A stretch of 64,000 nucleotides of DNA, from positions 496,001 through 560,000 of the forward strand of contig CAVUQS010000019.1 in assembly GCA_963743705.1 (NCBI GenBank). Direction: 5' to 3'. Shown here piece by piece: positions 36,328 through 47,180 of this stretch. The notes below the pieces were generated by a model that was given only the letters and a program-made list of their open reading frames with translations, was not told where the DNA came from and did no database searches. Numbering within the stretch: the first letter of the stretch is position 1; every line of letters starts with the position of its first letter. The translations under genes and the position numbers were made by a program. This stretch comes from PALSA-243 sp963743705. Lineage in GTDB: Bacteria; Acidobacteriota; Terriglobia; Bryobacterales; Bryobacteraceae.

Positions 36328-37428
36328 GTGAGAGGTTTGATAGTGGCGACTCTGCTTGCAGGCTCTGGAATGGCGCAATCCGATTATTTGTTTTACGTGG
36401 GGGGGTACGGCCCCAGCATCACTTCGTTTCGTTTCCACTCGGCGAACGGCAAGGTGACGCGCATCGGCGCGGCTGTGGATACGCCGGCTTCCTCGTTTCT
36501 GGCGGTGCATCCGAACGGGCGCTATTTGTACGCGGTGAACGAGCAGGGCAAGGATAACGACACGCTCAGCGCGTTCGCCATCGACGCCAAGAGCGGCAAG
36601 CTGACGCTGCTGAATTCGGTTCCGGCGCGCGGCAGCTCGCCCTGCGATCTCTCGTTCGATAAAACCGGACGGTTTCTGGCGGTGGCGAACTACGCCAACG
36701 GCAGCGTCACTGTATTTCAGGTGCTGCCGGATGGAAAACTGGGCGAGGTGGTGGGGTTCGATCAAATGAAGGGGTCGAGCGTCAATCGCGAGCGGCAGGC
36801 GGGCCCGCACGCGCACTGCGTAGTGTTTTCGCCCGACAATCGGTTTTTGATTTCCGCCGATCTGGGCGCGGATAAAGTTCGCGTCTACCACTTCAACGCA
36901 GCGACCGGCGCGATTACGCCGAACAATCCAGCGGGGCTTTCGGTGAAGCCAGGATCGGGGCCGCGGCACCTGGTGTTTCACCCGAACGGCCACGTGGCGT
37001 ATTTGATCAACGAGATGGGATCGACGGTGGAGGTGCTCCACTGGGATGCGGCCAGCGGAACGTTCGATTCGGGCCAGAGGCTTTCGACGCTGCCGGATGG
37101 GTTCACCGGAGAAAGTACGGCGGCCGAGGTGATGGTGAACCCGGCGGGGTCTGTGCTTTATGCATCGAACCGCGGGCACGACAGCATCGCTTTGTTTACG
37201 ATCGATCCGGAGCGCTCGCTGCTTTCGCCGATGGAACGGACCAGTTCGCTGGGTAAGACGCCACGCTTCTTCACGTTCGATCCCACGGGACGCTACTTGC
37301 TGGTGGCCAATCAGGACGCGGACAACTTAGTGGTTTTCGAGGTTCATCCGCATACCGGCGAGTTACGGCCGGTGGGGCCGATCGTTACCCACTTAGAAAA
37401 ACCCGCCTGTCTCGTGTTTGTGAGATAG
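36328..37428 (+). CDS. Lactonase family beta-propeller protein
   Basis: With a GTG start at 36328 the product is 366 residues with a short signal peptide (VRGLIVATLLAGSGMAQ); an upstream ATG at 36292 would give an Arg-rich leader. The seven-bladed YbhE-type lactonase fold shows in repeated blades such as FLAVHPNGRYLYAVNEQG, FLAVANYANGSVTVFQVLPDG and RYLLVANQDADNLVVFEV, with GPHAHCVVFSPDNRFL carrying the conserved His. The family includes 6-phosphogluconolactonase, but an exported version probably acts on another lactone. Confidence 0.88.
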   Translation: MRGLIVATLLAGSGMAQSDYLFYVGGYGPSITSFRFHSANGKVTRIGAAVDTPASSFLAVHPNGRYLYAVNEQGKDNDTLSAFAIDAKSGKLTLLNSVPARGSSPCDLSFDKTGRFLAVANYANGSVTVFQVLPDGKLGEVVGFDQMKGSSVNRERQAGPHAHCVVFSPDNRFLISADLGADKVRVYHFNAATGAITPNNPAGLSVKPGSGPRHLVFHPNGHVAYLINEMGSTVEVLHWDAASGTFDSGQRLSTLPDGFTGESTAAEVMVNPAGSVLYASNRGHDSIALFTIDPERSLLSPMERTSSLGKTPRFFTFDPTGRYLLVANQDADNLVVFEVHPHTGELRPVGPIVTHLEKPACLVFVR

Positions 37429-37439
37429 AAAACGCCGCG

Positions 37440-39647
37440 CTAGCTCTTGCGCAGCTCTTTTTCGAGATCGGTAAGCACTTCGCCGCGACGCTCGTCATCC
37501 AGGTCTTTTTGCAGGCGCCGTAGCGCGACGCCGATCACGTCGCGGTGATGCAGGCGCGAGCCGAAGTTTTCCTGCAGCTTCAGCCAAAGTTCGTGGGCGC
37601 GGTCGAGATCCTCTGGCCAGAGGCGCGGCGGGTGCGGACCCAGGTTCACGTAGACGGATGGGCGGCCGGGGCTGATGATTTCGAGCGAGAACGGATGGCG
37701 TGGCTCGGGTAGCTTTTCCCACGCAAGGCCGATGCGGCGCGCGAGCTCTTCGGAATCCATGCGCGGGGAGACGCCGGTGACCAGACGCGAGGCTTTGAGC
37801 TTTTGGGCGGTCTGCACCATGGCGTCGAAAGGATCGACGCCGGGGACGACGACGAGATCCACCGTCTTCCCTTCCTTCTCTGCCATGCCGACGACGCGAG
37901 TGAGCAGTTCCTTCTCGTAATCGGAGAACAACTGCTTTTCGGAAAGCTCGTATTCCCCGGCGCCAGTGGAAACGGGGCGCACCGTCATGACCACGATATC
38001 GTGCCGCCGCAGGTTAGTCTTGTGCAGCACGGTGTGCAGGTGAGTCATGTGGTTGTAGTCGCGCACCGCAACCAACACGCAGCCGGGCCGCGCGTGAACC
38101 GCGCCGGCGCCGATATCGGGGCGCATGTCGAGGTTAAACTCTTCCAGGCCGTGCTTGCCGCTGGCCTGCTTATGCGCGTTGATGCGTTCGGAAATGGTGA
38201 ACAGGATGAACAGGGCGATGGTGAAGCCAACGCCGTAGATGGTGGCGATCTGCTTGGAGAAGAGATTGGCGACGGCGACCAGACCTAGCACCCCGGTGGT
38301 GCAGATGAGGCCCACGGGGAGCTCTTTGCCGGCGATATGAATGTTGCCGGGGTGCTTGTATTCCTGATCGTGGCGATGGTAGCGCAGCACGAGCACGCCC
38401 AGCGACTTGAGGAAGAAACTCCATACCACGCCGAAGGCGTACGCTTCACCGAGCTTATAGACGTCGCCGCCGCTGAGAGCGATGGTGCCGATTTGCATGA
38501 TCGCAATCAGGTTGATCATGCGGTAGCTGGTGCCGAAGCGGCGCTGCGGCTTGCGGAACCAATCGAGCAGAACGCCGTCTTCCGCCAGGCGATTCAGCAC
38601 CCCGTTGGCCCCGATGATCGACGTGTTCACGGCTCCGGACAAGATCAACACGCCCACGATCACGACAAAGATATGGAAAAGCAGGCGAAGCATGGGCGGG
38701 CCGGCGAGGTGCATAGCAAGACCACCCAGGAGATTATCCACGTAGCGGCCGCGGACGTTATCGGGAATGATCATGCCCGCGAACAACGTGATGACCCCCG
38801 TGCTGAGCACGGCGTAGCAGCAAACGAGATTGCCGGCGTACACGAGATTCTTCATCTTCGGGTAGGCGATCTCGCGATATACCTGGGCCAGCGTTTCAAA
38901 ACCGCTCATGGAGAGCAGCGAATGGCCGAACGCAATGATGATGGCAACAGCGCCGATTTGAGGCCAGAAGGTTCCGCGGAACCAGCCCAGCGCATCCTGG
39001 CTGAATTGCAGGTTGTGCGGGACGGGAGCGGGCGGAATCTGAATTTTAGGCGCAAGCAGCAGGGTAATGGGGCACCAGATGAGAAACGCCGCCACCATGA
39101 CCGTGGTGATTTGCATGATGCGCAGCGCCTGGCCGCTCGATTCGTGAATGCCTTTGATGTTGCTGCGCCAGAAATACGTCGTCACAACGGCGCCGAAAAA
39201 TGCAGCGAACGTATTAGGCGAGAACGTGGAATGTATGTGGAAGATCGGGGCCAACTCATCGAAGAGGCGGCCCAGGTACTGGCCCGCGCTGACCACGCTG
39301 ATAGGCCCTGTAAGAATGTAATCGAATATTAGGGCGGAAACCGAGATACGCGCTGCGAAGGGGCCCATGGCGTCGCGAACCACGACGTAAACGCCGCCGC
39401 GCACAAACATGCTGCACGATTCCAGGTAGACCGAGCGCACGGCGAAGCTGAAGAACATGACGCCGAGGATGAACCAGGGCGCGGAGCGTCCGATGGCGTG
39501 TTCGGCAATGCCGCCCGCGTAGAAAGCGGACGAGGCGAGATCGCTGAGAACGATCGCTGCGGCCCGCCAAAATGAGATGAATGAAAGGGCTACGGTGGTG
39601 GCTACGACTACTTTCGCAGCCGTTGGCCGTTCGGAGTCCAATGGCAC
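37440..39647 (-). CDS. APC-family permease with C-terminal universal-stress-like domain
   Basis: 735 residues from a GTG with GGAG upstream. Twelve or so helices form an APC-superfamily transporter (SDLASSAFYAGGIAEHAIG, FVRGGVYVVVRDAMGPFAA). After residue about 510 there is a cytoplasmic domain of 200 residues with CVLVAVRDYNHMTHLHTVL and KLKASRLVTGVSPRMDSEEL, an alpha/beta fold like UspA, probably nucleotide binding and regulatory. Substrate is likely an amino acid or other cation, not determined. Convergent with the lactonase gene. Confidence 0.87.
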   Translation of the reverse strand: MPLDSERPTAAKVVVATTVALSFISFWRAAAIVLSDLASSAFYAGGIAEHAIGRSAPWFILGVMFFSFAVRSVYLESCSMFVRGGVYVVVRDAMGPFAARISVSALIFDYILTGPISVVSAGQYLGRLFDELAPIFHIHSTFSPNTFAAFFGAVVTTYFWRSNIKGIHESSGQALRIMQITTVMVAAFLIWCPITLLLAPKIQIPPAPVPHNLQFSQDALGWFRGTFWPQIGAVAIIIAFGHSLLSMSGFETLAQVYREIAYPKMKNLVYAGNLVCCYAVLSTGVITLFAGMIIPDNVRGRYVDNLLGGLAMHLAGPPMLRLLFHIFVVIVGVLILSGAVNTSIIGANGVLNRLAEDGVLLDWFRKPQRRFGTSYRMINLIAIMQIGTIALSGGDVYKLGEAYAFGVVWSFFLKSLGVLVLRYHRHDQEYKHPGNIHIAGKELPVGLICTTGVLGLVAVANLFSKQIATIYGVGFTIALFILFTISERINAHKQASGKHGLEEFNLDMRPDIGAGAVHARPGCVLVAVRDYNHMTHLHTVLHKTNLRRHDIVVMTVRPVSTGAGEYELSEKQLFSDYEKELLTRVVGMAEKEGKTVDLVVVPGVDPFDAMVQTAQKLKASRLVTGVSPRMDSEELARRIGLAWEKLPEPRHPFSLEIISPGRPSVYVNLGPHPPRLWPEDLDRAHELWLKLQENFGSRLHHRDVIGVALRRLQKDLDDERRGEVLTDLEKELRKS

Positions 39648-39750
39648 AAACTCCAGTGTACGACAGCCGACGGCAAACGGATCTGTTTTGTACGCGTGGA
39701 TACGAGGCGAGCGTAAAAAGGCGCTTACTCTACGCCATCAGGTGTGGATG

Positions 39751-39775
39751 AAAGACCGTTTAGCGGTCTTTTTTT
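39751..39775 (+). terminator. Intrinsic-terminator-like hairpin
   Basis: AAAGACCG pairs with CGGTCTTT around the loop TTTAG, followed by a seven-T tract on the plus strand. On the minus strand the same stem overlaps the last codons and stop of the small gene at 39760 and has only three T after it. No plus-strand gene lies upstream, so it may work mainly as a barrier between convergent transcripts. Confidence 0.65.
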
Positions 39776-40008
39776 GCGCGGTAGGCCATCGCGAGATCGA
39801 GTTGCCTAATAGCGGTATCGCAGGCGCCAACGGCCGCCGCTTTATGTCCGCCGAAATCGTGGGGCGCCGCAACCAGGTATTGGCGTGCGTCGCGCAGGGC
39901 ATCGATGGCTGCGGCAAGGCGCGGATGCATGGCGCGCTCGTTCTGCGCATAAAGGGATACCCCCGCCGTGAGCACGACTCCGAGTACGATTCCGCTAATG
40001 AATTTCAC
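39760..40008 (-). CDS. Small exported hypothetical protein
   Basis: 82 residues from a GTG at 40008 preceded by AAAGGAG at ideal spacing. The first 20 residues (VKFISGIVLGVVLTAGVSLYAQ) form a signal peptide; the remainder is a helical pair, HPRLAAAIDALRDARQYLVAA and ACDTAIRQLDLAMAYRA, with conserved-looking Ala/Leu pattern. No known domain. Stands alone. Confidence 0.7.
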   Translation of the reverse strand: MKFISGIVLGVVLTAGVSLYAQNERAMHPRLAAAIDALRDARQYLVAAPHDFGGHKAAAVGACDTAIRQLDLAMAYRAKKDR

Positions 40009-40234
40009 TTTATCTCTCCTTTTTCGCGCGTCCTCAGATGGCGCTGCCGCCATTGTACGCGGAAAGACCGAGAGGGCGGAAGTATACCGTCGGGATATGC
40101 CGGATGGATATGATCCCTGTTACCGATAGGCCTTGGGTGGAGAAAAATGGCTCCTGTTCGCGAACCATTGCGCTATTGAAATGGGTATCCTGGTTTCGGA
40201 GATGCGAGCATTCTTCGAGTGATAAACTAAGGTT

Positions 40235-40255
40235 GCCCCACTTTCTTGTGGGGCT

Positions 40256-40257
<2 letters not shown>
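40235..40257 (+). terminator. Hairpin in the leader of the E1 gene
   Basis: GCCCCAC pairs with GTGGGGC around TTTCTT and is followed by TTTGTG. It lies directly before the E1 coding region and could be a terminator, an attenuator or an mRNA-stability hairpin. The T-run is short. Confidence 0.5.
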
Positions 40258-42382
<2,125 letters not shown>

Positions 42383-42387
42383 CCGCC

Positions 42388-44844
42388 TTACTGATAGCGC
42401 AGCGCTATAAGCGGGTCTACGCGCAATGCCCGGCGCGCCGGAATGTAGCTTGCCAACAGCGCCACCACGGCCAGCAAGGCGGCTACCGAGGCGAAGATCA
42501 CCGGATCGTTCGGCTTCACTTGGAAAAGCAGCGTCGAGAGGAATCGCGTGAGGCCGTACGCCGCGCCCAGACCGAGGACGATTCCGGCGCCCGTCAAAAA
42601 CATCGCCTGGCGGATGACCATGTTGCGCACCCGAGGGTGATCGGCGCCGAGAGCCAGGCGGATACCGAATTCCAGCGTCCTCTGCTCTACCGAATAAGCG
42701 ATCAGGCCGTAGAGACCGATCGACGCCAGCAGAATCGCCACGAACGCGAAGACGCCAAGGACCAGCGCGTTGAATTCGTCGCGTGAGGTGGATTCGATCA
42801 CGATGCGGTCCATGGTGCGCACATGCGCCAGCGGCAGGTCCGCCGCGTCCTGAAAGACCCGCTGGATGGGCTGCGAAAGCGAGTATGGCTCAACGTGCGT
42901 GCGCACCACCCACGAGAGCGGCATGAAGCGGTTGTTCAGTTTCATGTAGGAATCGCGCACCTGCGAAAGCGGGATGAAGGTGGCGGGTTGCGGATCGTTG
43001 TTCAAGCCGGCGTCCCGCGCGTCGGCGATGATTCCGATGATTTCGCGCGGCGCTTGCGCGAAATCGGGGCCCATGCCGGAGCCGATAATTAGCCGCTGGC
43101 CGAGCGGATCTTCGTTTTTCCAATACTGCTTTGCCATCGCCTGATTGATGACCACCACGGGAGGCGCGGCAGCATCGTCGCGCTCGGTGAAAACGCGCCC
43201 TCGGATCACAGGAATGCGAAAGACGTTGAAGAAGTGCGCAGTGACATAGTTCCACGCGGCGCCGCCGTGCATCGGTCCGTTGGTGAGAGGGCGGCCTTGG
43301 ATGATGAAGCCCAGCCCGAGGCCGCCGGCGAGCGGCAGATACGAAGTGGCGGATGCCGCTTCGACGCCGGGGATTGCTTCAATGCGTTCGGTCACCTGGC
43401 GCGTCAAAACGTCGATGGCGGCGGTTTGATCGTACTTGCTGCCGGTGAGCGCGGTTTCCATGGTGAGCACGTTGTGCGGATCGAAGCCGGGCGCGACGGC
43501 GTGCAGCGCAGCGAAGGTGCGGATGAGCAAGCCAGCGCCTGTGAGGAGCACGATGGCGAGGGCGACTTCCACGATCACCAGCGCCCCGCGCGTCCTGGCC
43601 TGGCCGAGCCCGGAGCCGCTACGCGACGCGGCCTGTTTGAGCGCCAGGTTGAGGTCGCCGCGCGAGGCCATCACCGCCGGCGCGAGACCGAAGACGATGC
43701 CCGTTGCCAGAGAAAGCAGCAACGTGAAACCGAGCACGGCCCAATCGAGCGTCACGCCCGAGCCATCCTGGCCGATTCGCGGCAGGTCGCCGGGATTCAC
43801 AGCCAGCAGCGCACGCACGCCAATCACTCCGATCGTGAGGCCGGCGATGCCGCCCATCACGGCCAGCAGGACGCTCTCCGTCAGCAGTTCGCGAATAATG
43901 CGACCGCGGCTCGCTCCGATGGCGCAGCGGATGGCGATATCGCGCGAACGCCCCGCGGCGCGCGCGAGCAGCAGGTTCGCCACATTGGCGCAGGCGATGA
44001 GCAACACGAAGCCGACCGCGCCCAGCAGAATGTAGAGCGCCGTGCGCACATTGCGCACCATGAGTTCCTGCATGCGCTCCACGGTGAAGGAGTCACGCGG
44101 GCCGATAGAGTTCGGGAATTGACGGCGAAATTGCTCCGCCGCCAGGTTCATCGCGGCTTTCGCGGCATCGAGCGTCACGCCGGGTTTAAGCCGCGCGGCG
44201 ACGCGAAAATAGTGGCCCTGATTGGTACTGTTGGGGTCGGCCTGGAATGGAAGGTAGACATCGGGCGCGGGATCGAACGTGAAATTCTTCGAAAGCACGC
44301 CCACCACGGTGACCGACTCGCCGCCCAGGGCGATGGTCTTGCCGACGATGGAAGGATCCGCACCAAACCGACGTTGCCAGATGCCGTTCGAAAGCACGGC
44401 TACATTGCCGCCACGCGGCAGGTCTTCCTCCGCCGTGAAGGTGCGGCCGATCATGGTTTGCGCGCCGAAGAGCCGGAAGAACTCTTGCGAAACGTGAATG
44501 CCTTTGATCTGTTCGGGCCGGTCGCCGCCGCTGAGGTTGAGGCCGGGGCCGCCGGTGTCGTAGGCCGTGGCGTCATCCAGGACTTGCGTCTGCTGACGCC
44601 AGACGTTGTATTTGGGCACCGAGGCAGCGGGGCCGCTACCTTGGGGGGATTTGTTCATCAGGACGACGATGCGGTCTGCGTCGGGGAACGGCAGCGGCCT
44701 GAGCAGCACGGTGTTCACGACGGAGAAGATGGCGGTGTTGGCGCCAATTCCGAGAGCCAGAGCGGCGACCACTGCCGCCGTGAAACCGGGGCTGCGGCGG
44801 AATGTACGAAAAGCCTGCTTCACATCGCTGGCGAACGTTCCCAT
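42388..44844 (-). CDS. ADOP-family (MacB/FtsX-type) permease
   Basis: 818 residues from the ATG at 44844; the longer frame to 45279 is upstream noise overlapping the lyase gene. N-terminal DVKQAFRTFRRSPGFTAAVV leads to the conserved GIGANTAIFSVVNTVLLRPL, then a MacB-type periplasmic domain, and two FtsX permease domains (IACANVANLLLARAAGRSRD and the C-terminal ASIGLYGLIAYSVEQRTLEF with GADHPRVRNMVIRQ). ADOP permeases are duplicated-FtsX proteins without an adjacent ATPase, very numerous in Acidobacteriota; efflux or lipoprotein-type mechanotransmission has been supposed. Convergent with E1, five bases apart. Confidence 0.92.
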   Translation of the reverse strand: MGTFASDVKQAFRTFRRSPGFTAAVVAALALGIGANTAIFSVVNTVLLRPLPFPDADRIVVLMNKSPQGSGPAASVPKYNVWRQQTQVLDDATAYDTGGPGLNLSGGDRPEQIKGIHVSQEFFRLFGAQTMIGRTFTAEEDLPRGGNVAVLSNGIWQRRFGADPSIVGKTIALGGESVTVVGVLSKNFTFDPAPDVYLPFQADPNSTNQGHYFRVAARLKPGVTLDAAKAAMNLAAEQFRRQFPNSIGPRDSFTVERMQELMVRNVRTALYILLGAVGFVLLIACANVANLLLARAAGRSRDIAIRCAIGASRGRIIRELLTESVLLAVMGGIAGLTIGVIGVRALLAVNPGDLPRIGQDGSGVTLDWAVLGFTLLLSLATGIVFGLAPAVMASRGDLNLALKQAASRSGSGLGQARTRGALVIVEVALAIVLLTGAGLLIRTFAALHAVAPGFDPHNVLTMETALTGSKYDQTAAIDVLTRQVTERIEAIPGVEAASATSYLPLAGGLGLGFIIQGRPLTNGPMHGGAAWNYVTAHFFNVFRIPVIRGRVFTERDDAAAPPVVVINQAMAKQYWKNEDPLGQRLIIGSGMGPDFAQAPREIIGIIADARDAGLNNDPQPATFIPLSQVRDSYMKLNNRFMPLSWVVRTHVEPYSLSQPIQRVFQDAADLPLAHVRTMDRIVIESTSRDEFNALVLGVFAFVAILLASIGLYGLIAYSVEQRTLEFGIRLALGADHPRVRNMVIRQAMFLTGAGIVLGLGAAYGLTRFLSTLLFQVKPNDPVIFASVAALLAVVALLASYIPARRALRVDPLIALRYQ

Positions 44845-44891
44845 AGGTAGACCTCTGCTGTTAGACGGCGCCTGAAATGAAAGGTTCCGCG

Positions 44892-46769
44892 CTAGCGGGC
44901 GGCGCCGGCTTCGAGCCGGATGTAATCGTAAATGATGCCGCTGGTGAGGCCGCCGGCAGGGATGGTCAAGCTCAGCGTGTTGGCGCCGGACTTGAGCAGT
45001 GAGGCATCGAAGACGACGTCTTTTTCGACCCACGAGCCTTGGATGCCGTCCCGATTGAGGGTTGCATTGTAGGTTAATCCCTGAACGGCGCCGGCGGGTT
45101 GATCGTTGACGCTTATATCGATGCGGCGCGCCGATGCGCCGGCGATGGCGAGCCGCAACGTGACTTTGCCCGGCGGGATTTGCTGCAACGGGAACTGGAT
45201 GGTCCAGGCAGTGGCGCGGCCACTTCCCCGCCCCGTCCGATCGTCGGTGGTGGCGTGCGGGACTTGCTCGAAGAACCAATCCTTGCGGTAATCGCTTTTG
45301 CCGACGGTGTAACTGACGTCGTTAGGGAATAACTTGGGATATTCGAGATACCAACCCCAGCGGAAGTATTCATCGCCCTTGAAGAATTCGTCGCCGGTGC
45401 GATTGGCAACGCCGATTTCCCAAAGCTGCGGGCCGTAGCGAACCGGCTTCCATTCGAGCTTATTGAGGTCGAGCGTCTTGCCGGGCGTAACCACGATATC
45501 CGCTTTGGCGAATTCGCCGAGGACGCCGTCGGCAATCGCGTGCAATTCGTAGTTCCCGGGGCGAACGTTGGAAATGCGGAAGCGGCCGTCGGACGATCCG
45601 GAAGCCCAAAACTGATAGTGTTTGGCGTCATTCTGCCAGGTATCGCGGCCATCGGCGGAATCGGGACAGGCGAGGCCGACGAGCAGGTTGGGGAGCGTGC
45701 GCGCCTGCGAATCCTGAATCACCAGTTGGCCCGACAGCGAGCCGCGTTCGGATTTCGAAGCGTAGCCGGTGGCTTTGACCCAATCGTACGGCCACTTGGC
45801 CGATTCCTTGGCGGCTTGCGCGAGGGCGTCGCGGAACATGGCGTTCGAATCGGCGGCGGAGTTCAGATAGATGAAGATGGGGCCGACTACTTTCGTCCAG
45901 TCCTCGCCGGCATCGAGTGGTAAGTTGGAGCCGCCGTAGTGCGTACCGCGCCAGTAATCGAGTAATGTCGGGTCGCCGCCGTTGTTATCGTCTAAGTGGC
46001 CGGTAAGTTCGACGTGCGTGGCGCCGCCGCTGAGGTATTCCATGGACGGGTTGATGAAATAGAGCCCGATGTGTTCCTTGGTGCTGGACCATCCGAACGC
46101 AGGAATCTTGAATTGGACGGCGGAGTAATCATATTTATGCTCCACCTGCCCTGAGTAGATTCCGGTGGTGAGCCGGCGCGCCTCCTTCATGTTGAGTGGC
46201 ATTCCGCGATCCCAATCGGCGCCGGTGGCCATGAGCTTGTTGCGGGCGGCGTCGATGGAAAGCCAATCGAAGACGGCGGCATTGAGTTTGGCGCCGAAGC
46301 GGCTCTCGCCGACGCTGGTTTTCGGGTACGCGGCAGGGTGAGAAAAGATGGCGTAGGTGTAGAGGCCGGAATCGTTGCTGCCGAGCGCGTAGCGGATTTC
46401 GAGATCGCAGAGCATGCCGCCGCCGGGTCCGCCGCCGCCCAACGGCTTGCCGCCGGAGATGCCCCTGACGGCGATTTCGCCGCGCTTGCCGCCATTGGCC
46501 GCGGGGTCGATGGTGACGGAGGGGATGATCTGCGAAGCGTTGCCGGTGTTCTGCTCCCAATATCCGGCGGGGTGACCGGAACCGTGGCCCATCGTTTCCA
46601 GATTGTGGAATTTGAGCGACGTCAGGTCGCCGGTGCGCTTGCTGATGGTGGCGGTGAGTTGGGCGTTGGACAGGGTGAACGAGGCGTCATCCGAGGCGAT
46701 TCTCACCGGCTCTGAGGCCGCGAAAGCCGCGGCTGGCAGCAGCAGAAGCAGAACCAAACGCATGGACAT
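44892..46769 (-). CDS. Polysaccharide lyase family 4 (rhamnogalacturonan lyase-like), secreted
   Basis: 625 residues from ATG 46769 (MSMRLVLLLLLPAAAFAAS signal peptide); the 57 upstream in-frame codons run into the PadR promoter. The N-terminal beta-sandwich has SFTLSNAQLTATISKRTGDL and LKFHNLETMG; the central fibronectin-III/Cna-B-like module GNYELHAIADG and a C-terminal carbohydrate-binding jelly roll (LWEIGVANRTGDEFFKG, YDYIRLE) complete the PL4 three-domain layout. The enzyme cleaves the rhamnogalacturonan-I backbone of pectin. Divergent from padR. Confidence 0.9.
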   Translation of the reverse strand: MSMRLVLLLLLPAAAFAASEPVRIASDDASFTLSNAQLTATISKRTGDLTSLKFHNLETMGHGSGHPAGYWEQNTGNASQIIPSVTIDPAANGGKRGEIAVRGISGGKPLGGGGPGGGMLCDLEIRYALGSNDSGLYTYAIFSHPAAYPKTSVGESRFGAKLNAAVFDWLSIDAARNKLMATGADWDRGMPLNMKEARRLTTGIYSGQVEHKYDYSAVQFKIPAFGWSSTKEHIGLYFINPSMEYLSGGATHVELTGHLDDNNGGDPTLLDYWRGTHYGGSNLPLDAGEDWTKVVGPIFIYLNSAADSNAMFRDALAQAAKESAKWPYDWVKATGYASKSERGSLSGQLVIQDSQARTLPNLLVGLACPDSADGRDTWQNDAKHYQFWASGSSDGRFRISNVRPGNYELHAIADGVLGEFAKADIVVTPGKTLDLNKLEWKPVRYGPQLWEIGVANRTGDEFFKGDEYFRWGWYLEYPKLFPNDVSYTVGKSDYRKDWFFEQVPHATTDDRTGRGSGRATAWTIQFPLQQIPPGKVTLRLAIAGASARRIDISVNDQPAGAVQGLTYNATLNRDGIQGSWVEKDVVFDASLLKSGANTLSLTIPAGGLTSGIIYDYIRLEAGAAR

Positions 46770-46789
46770 AAGATAGCAATCCGCCCGCC

Positions 46790-46837
46790 CTTTGGACATT
46801 CCAAAGGTGTGATAAGCTTCCTTTGGAATGCCCAAAG
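46790..46837 (+). promoter_or_regulatory. Two PadR-type operators in the padR promoter and start
   Basis: The palindrome CTTTGGACATTCCAAAG (46790-46806, seven-bp perfect arms) and a second copy CTTTGGAATGCCCAAAG (46821-46837, six-bp arms) lie 31 bases apart, about three helical turns. The second includes the padR start codon. Such paired dyads fit autorepression by the PadR dimer and may also affect the divergent lyase gene. Confidence 0.75.
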
Positions 46838-47178
46838 AAGAGAAGAAGACGGAAGTTCTGCAAGGGACGCTCGATCTGATGGTCTTGCAGACGCTCGACG
46901 CGCTGGGTCCGCTGCACGGATACGGCATCGCGCGCCGCATCGAACAGGTGAGCGAATCGGCGCTGCAATTGAACGAGGGGACCGTATATACGTCGCTGAT
47001 GCGGCTTCAGCAAAAACACTGGATCGCTTCGGAATGGGGCGTTTCCGACAACAATCGCCGCGCGCGCTTTTATTCCATCACCAAGAGCGGCCGCAAGCAG
47101 TTGGCGCGTGAGACCGAAGATTGGCGACGCATCTCGGCCGCCATCGGCAGCCTTCTCAAGCTCGCCGGCGGGAGGTAA
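46828..47178 (+). CDS. PadR-family transcriptional regulator
   Basis: 116 residues with the PadR winged helix: LQGTLDLMVLQTLDALGPLHGYGIARRIE, then LNEGTVYTSLMRLQQKHWIASEW and the wing RRARFYSITKSGRKQL. It belongs to the short PadR group that in Acidobacteriota is encoded next to ADOP permeases. The ADOP gene begins two bases after its stop, and operator-like dyads cover its promoter and start codon. Confidence 0.94.
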   Translation: MPKEEKKTEVLQGTLDLMVLQTLDALGPLHGYGIARRIEQVSESALQLNEGTVYTSLMRLQQKHWIASEWGVSDNNRRARFYSITKSGRKQLARETEDWRRISAAIGSLLKLAGGR

Positions 47179-47180
47179 AT

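Noticed and set aside
42388..45279. Long version of the ADOP protein starting at 45279
   Set aside because: The extra 145 residues are Arg/His-rich and lie opposite-frame inside the lyase gene; the ADOP N-terminus begins at 44844.
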